Source: Deltaproteobacteria bacterium (GTDB lineage: Bacteria > Desulfobacterota > Binatia > UTPRO1). Taken from it: a stretch of 64,000 bases of DNA. Positions 61,258 through 64,000 of this stretch are shown here, piece after piece. The stretch spans positions 124,001 through 188,000 of the forward strand of contig JADLHM010000098.1 in assembly GCA_020848745.1 (NCBI GenBank), given 5' to 3'. A program made the translations under genes and the position numbers. Numbering within the stretch: position 1 is the stretch's first letter; each line of letters starts with the position of its first letter. A model generated the notes under the pieces. That model saw nothing but the letters and a program-made list of their open reading frames with translations, was not told where the DNA came from and did no database searches.

Positions 61258-62976
61258 ATGCAGTGCGGTGGACCGCCGATGATGCCCGTCCTTTCCGCGC
61301 CGCCGGCGCCGGTCGCCTGGCGGCGCGAGCCGTTCCGTCTCTTCTTCCCGGTCGCCGTCGTTCTCGGCGCGATCGGCGTCGGGCACTGGCTCTTCTACGC
61401 GACCGGTATCACCACGACCTACTCCGGCTTCCTTCACGGCCAGGTCATGACCCAGGCCTTCATGATGGCGCTCGCCGTCGGTTTCCTGATGACGGCGGTG
61501 CCGCGGCGGACGCAGTCGGCGCCCCCCGCGGCGTTGGAGATGGCCTGCGCGCTCGCCGCGCTCGTCATCGTGACGGCGGCGGCGCTCGCGGGCCGCTGGG
61601 CGCTGGCCCAGCTCGCCTACGCGGCGCTCTTCCTCGTGCTGCTGCAGTTCGCGGTGCGCCGCTTCCTCGGTCACGGCGCGGCCCGCCGGCCACCGGCGTC
61701 GTTCGTGCTCGTGCCGATCGCGGTCGCGCACGGGCTCGCGGGCGCGCTGCTCATCGCGCTCGCGACGCGTCCGGGAACCTCGCCCGTGGTGCTCGCGCTC
61801 GGACGCCTCTTCGTCGAGCAGGGCGTCTTCCTCTGCCTCGCGGTCGGGGTCGGGAGTCTGGTGCTGCCGCTGATGGCCGGTGAGCCGCCGCCGGCGGATC
61901 TCGGGAGCTCGCCGCGCGAGCGCGCGAAGCTCGCGGCCTACGCGCTCCTCGGCGCCGCGCTCTGCGCCTCGATGGTGGTGGAAGCGGCCGGCTGGGTGCG
62001 GCTCGGTCCGCTCTGCCGCGCCGCCGTCGTCGTCGGCGGCCTCGTGCTCGGCGGCGGCGCCGCGCGTCTCCCGAAGAAGCCTGGCCTGCACCGCCGCCTC
62101 GTCTGGCTCGCGGTGTGGCTCATGCCGGTCGGCCTCGTCGGTGCGGCGCTCGCGCCCGACCTCCGCATTGCGATGCTGCACGTGCTGTTCATCGGCGGCT
62201 TCTCGCTCATGGGATTCGGGGTCGCGACCCACGTCTCGCTGAACCACCTCGACCTCGAGCGCCTAGCGCTCGGCCGGCCGCCGGCGGTCGTGGCGCTCGG
62301 CCTCTGCATGGTGCTCGCGATGCTCGCGCGCGTCGGCGCCGACTTCTCGGAAGGCTACTTCGATCACCTGGCGTGGGCCGCCGCGCTCTGGATCGTCGGC
62401 GCGGGCGCCTGGCTCGCCTTCCTCGGACCGCGGCTCCTCGGCCGCGCGCCGCGCGCGGCGCCGATGCCGGCCCACGCGCTCGGTCCGGTCGCGGCGTATC
62501 TGGTCGCCGACCACGAGCGGCTCGACGCGCTGCTCGCCCGCACGGTCCGGCATCCGGACGCGCTGGACCCGGTCGCGTACGATCGCTTCCGGCGCGGGCT
62601 CCTCCGTCACATCGGCATGGAGGAGAAGATCCTCCTGCCGGCGGCGCAGCGCCGGCGCGGCGGGGAGCCGCTTCCCGAGGCCGCGCGGCTGCGGAGCGAC
62701 CACGGGGCGCTCGCCGCGCTCCTCGTGCCGCGTCCGACGCCCGCGATCATCGCGGCGATCCGCCACGTCATCGCCGCCCACAACGTGCTCGAGGAAGAGC
62801 CGCGCGGCGTCTACGCGGTGTGCGAGGCGCTCGTCGGCGATGCGGGCGAGGCGCTCGCCGCCGCGCTCCGCGACGCGCCCGAGGTGCCGGTGCACGCTCC
62901 GGTCGACGACGTGCGCGTGCTCGACGCCACGCGGCGCGCGCTCGCGCGCGCCGGATACGACCCGGCGCTCGTATGA
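61258..62976 (+). CDS. NnrS-family membrane protein fused to a C-terminal hemerythrin domain
   Basis: A 572-residue protein. Residues 1-405 form about twelve membrane helices of the NnrS family, with WRREPFRLFFPVAVVLGAIG and HGQVMTQAFMMALAVGFLMT near the start and GGFSLMGFGVATHVSL in the middle. NnrS is a haem-copper membrane protein linked to nitric oxide tolerance. Residues 415-572 are a hemerythrin-like domain: VADHERLDALL (His), HIGMEEKILLPAAQ (His, Glu), RSDHGALAALL (His), HVIAAHNVLEEEP (His, Glu). A fusion of the two is unusual. Translation starts at 61258 or ATG 61279. Confidence 0.88.
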   Translation: MQCGGPPMMPVLSAPPAPVAWRREPFRLFFPVAVVLGAIGVGHWLFYATGITTTYSGFLHGQVMTQAFMMALAVGFLMTAVPRRTQSAPPAALEMACALAALVIVTAAALAGRWALAQLAYAALFLVLLQFAVRRFLGHGAARRPPASFVLVPIAVAHGLAGALLIALATRPGTSPVVLALGRLFVEQGVFLCLAVGVGSLVLPLMAGEPPPADLGSSPRERAKLAAYALLGAALCASMVVEAAGWVRLGPLCRAAVVVGGLVLGGGAARLPKKPGLHRRLVWLAVWLMPVGLVGAALAPDLRIAMLHVLFIGGFSLMGFGVATHVSLNHLDLERLALGRPPAVVALGLCMVLAMLARVGADFSEGYFDHLAWAAALWIVGAGAWLAFLGPRLLGRAPRAAPMPAHALGPVAAYLVADHERLDALLARTVRHPDALDPVAYDRFRRGLLRHIGMEEKILLPAAQRRRGGEPLPEAARLRSDHGALAALLVPRPTPAIIAAIRHVIAAHNVLEEEPRGVYAVCEALVGDAGEALAAALRDAPEVPVHAPVDDVRVLDATRRALARAGYDPALV

Positions 62977-63014
62977 GGCACGCGGTGACGTACGCGGAGC
63001 CGGCGGCGGCTCCT

Positions 63015-63680
63015 TCAGTCCTCGCCCGCGGCGAGTTCGCGCAACATGCCGACGTCGGCGAGGGCGAGGGCGTGCCGCGCCGAGCGTACGACGCCGGCCT
63101 TGTGCCACTTGCTGGTGATGCGGATCGCCGTCTCGACGGTCGTGCCGACCATGTCGGCGAGCTCCTGGCGCGTGACCGGGAGCACCGTCACGCCGTCTTC
63201 CGTGTGGCCGATCTTCGTCGTGAGCGCGAGGAGCACGCGCGCGAGCCGCTGCTCGACGGGCTCGAGCGCGACCGACTGCAGGCGCTCGTGGGCGCTGCGG
63301 AGCCGTGTCGTCGCGAGCGCCAGGATCGCCGAGCGCAGCGTCGGGTGGCGCTGGCAGATCTCGCGGACGAGCTTCGCGGGTACGCGCCAGGCCGTGCTCG
63401 GCTCGACGGCGATCGCCGAGGCGGGGTAGGGGCGATCCTCGAGCGCGACGACGGCGCCGAAGAACTCGCCCGGCGGGATCACCTCGAGCACGATCTCGCG
63501 GCCGCTCGGCCCGGCCTTCACGATGTGGACGAGCCCCTCGCGCACGGCCCACACGTGGGTCGACGGCTGGTCCTGGGAGAAGGCGATCGCGCCCTTCGGG
63601 AGCGCGACCTCGCGCGCCGCGGCCTTCACGAGCGCCCGCTCGCTCGGCGGCAGGGTCCGGAAGCCGGGGAGCTCCTCCAT
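63015..63680 (-). CDS. Crp/Fnr-family transcriptional regulator
   Basis: A 221-residue regulator with the cyclic-nucleotide-binding-type beta roll (LVHIVKAGPSGREIVLEVIP, GEFFGAVVALEDRPYPASA), the long dimer helix (LRSAHERLQSVALEPVEQRL) and a winged helix with recognition motif TRQELADMVGTTVETAIRIT. There is no N-terminal cysteine cluster, so it is not an iron-sulfur FNR; a haem or NO-sensing Dnr-type role is possible given the neighbours. Divergent from the hemerythrin gene with a palindromic site in between. Confidence 0.92.
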   Translation of the reverse strand: MEELPGFRTLPPSERALVKAAAREVALPKGAIAFSQDQPSTHVWAVREGLVHIVKAGPSGREIVLEVIPPGEFFGAVVALEDRPYPASAIAVEPSTAWRVPAKLVREICQRHPTLRSAILALATTRLRSAHERLQSVALEPVEQRLARVLLALTTKIGHTEDGVTVLPVTRQELADMVGTTVETAIRITSKWHKAGVVRSARHALALADVGMLRELAAGED

Positions 63681-63699
63681 CCGGCCCGTTCTCTAACCT

Positions 63700-63719
63700 G
63701 TATGAGGCGAGTCATACAA
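63700..63719. promoter_or_regulatory. Crp-geometry palindrome TGTATGA-N6-TCATACA
   Basis: Perfect 7-bp arms with a 6-bp spacer, the same half-site spacing as the CRP consensus. It lies 20 bp from the regulator start and 31 bp from the hemerythrin start, i.e. a likely shared operator for autoregulation and control of the neighbour. Confidence 0.7.
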
Positions 63720-63749
63720 CGCGGCGGCGCGGCGACCGATGGTCCGCGC

Positions 63750-64000
63750 ATGGAAGAGACCATCGCTTTGTTGTTGCGGCAGCACGACGAGCTGCTCGCG
63801 TGCCTCGACGCGACCGCGCGGGAGCTCGCGGCCCTCACGGCGCCGCTCGCCCGGTTCGTGACCCGTCTCGAGGCCGAGCTCGACGGGCATTTCACGGTCG
63901 AGGAGCAGACGCTGTTTCCGAAGCTCGCCGCGTCCGCGGACGTGACGCCGGGGACGATCGCGCTCGTCCTCGACGAGCACGCCGCTGTCCGTGCCCGCAC
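63750..64000 (+). CDS. Stand-alone hemerythrin-domain protein, 3' end outside the window
   Basis: The frame from ATG 63750 is open to the window end (83 codons seen). It begins METTI-like with LLLRQHDELLACLDATAREL (His), then DGHFTVEEQTLFPKL (His, Glu) and LDEHAAVRAR (His), the ligand order of hemerythrin domains. It is related to the hemerythrin half of the NnrS fusion. Divergent from the Crp/Fnr gene. The rest of the protein lies beyond the window. Confidence 0.8.
   Translation, partial: MEETIALLLRQHDELLACLDATARELAALTAPLARFVTRLEAELDGHFTVEEQTLFPKLAASADVTPGTIALVLDEHAAVRAR

Overview
The window is about 64 kb of very GC-rich bacterial DNA, densely coded on both strands. It holds a biosynthetic threonine deaminase, an apolipoprotein N-acyltransferase (so a Gram-negative envelope), lipobox and Sec signal peptides, a sigma-54-type activator, an NnrS protein and many secreted proteins with Myxococcus-type Cys-rich repeats and Thr/Pro linkers. 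This suggests a soil or sediment delta-proteobacterium-like organism (Myxococcota, Desulfobacterota or Binatota-like). That placement is inference from gene content; no rRNA, tRNA or CRISPR array was seen.

Layout. 0-7.3 kb: a DUF885 hydrolase, an AAA/DUF4143 ATPase followed by a broken type I restriction remnant, an ELM1-like protein, and a PepSY/response regulator/histidine kinase operon with a divergent second PepSY gene. 7.4-13.9 kb: secreted proteins, including a kelch/IPT protein and a subtilisin. 14-25.3 kb: an RHH/PIN toxin-antitoxin pair, aldehyde dehydrogenase, glutathione S-transferase, a lipoprotein, DUF488, a secreted protein, threonine deaminase, a hybrid membrane/GAF histidine kinase, an unusual SDR and a small cytochrome c.

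25.3-48.1 kb is the most striking part: an accessory island of very large secreted proteins (7-copy beta-propeller, TolB-like, BNR/sortilin-like, delta-60). Four of them end in the same ~175-residue six-cysteine domain, called here the QWKW domain, placed exactly at the C-terminus; three also share a ~130-residue domain just before it. At least two further copies of this end survive only as remnants. The two best-preserved upstream regions (genes starting at 32778 and 34535) carry the same inverted repeat, GTCACC-N5-GGTGAC or a one-base variant, about 105 bp before the start codon. A third copy precedes a QWKW remnant and a fourth lies near 56.9 kb. A PAS/LuxR-type regulator gene sits directly beside the first copy, so an operator-regulated family of surface proteins is the working hypothesis. 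The island also holds four toxin-antitoxin-type loci, an IS256-like fragment and an AAA/DUF4143 fragment, which fits a region of gene gain and decay.

48.2-57 kb: a second PAS/LuxR regulator, a membrane histidine kinase with a sigma-54 response regulator and Lnt in one row, and a B12-type radical SAM protein. 57-64 kb: an SbmA/BacA-like ABC transporter, an overlapping three-gene operon of two paralogous ferritin-like diiron proteins plus a zinc-ribbon protein, an NnrS protein fused to a hemerythrin domain, a Crp/Fnr regulator, and a divergent stand-alone hemerythrin gene that runs off the window. A perfect Crp-geometry palindrome lies between the last two. This end looks like a nitric-oxide/oxygen response module.
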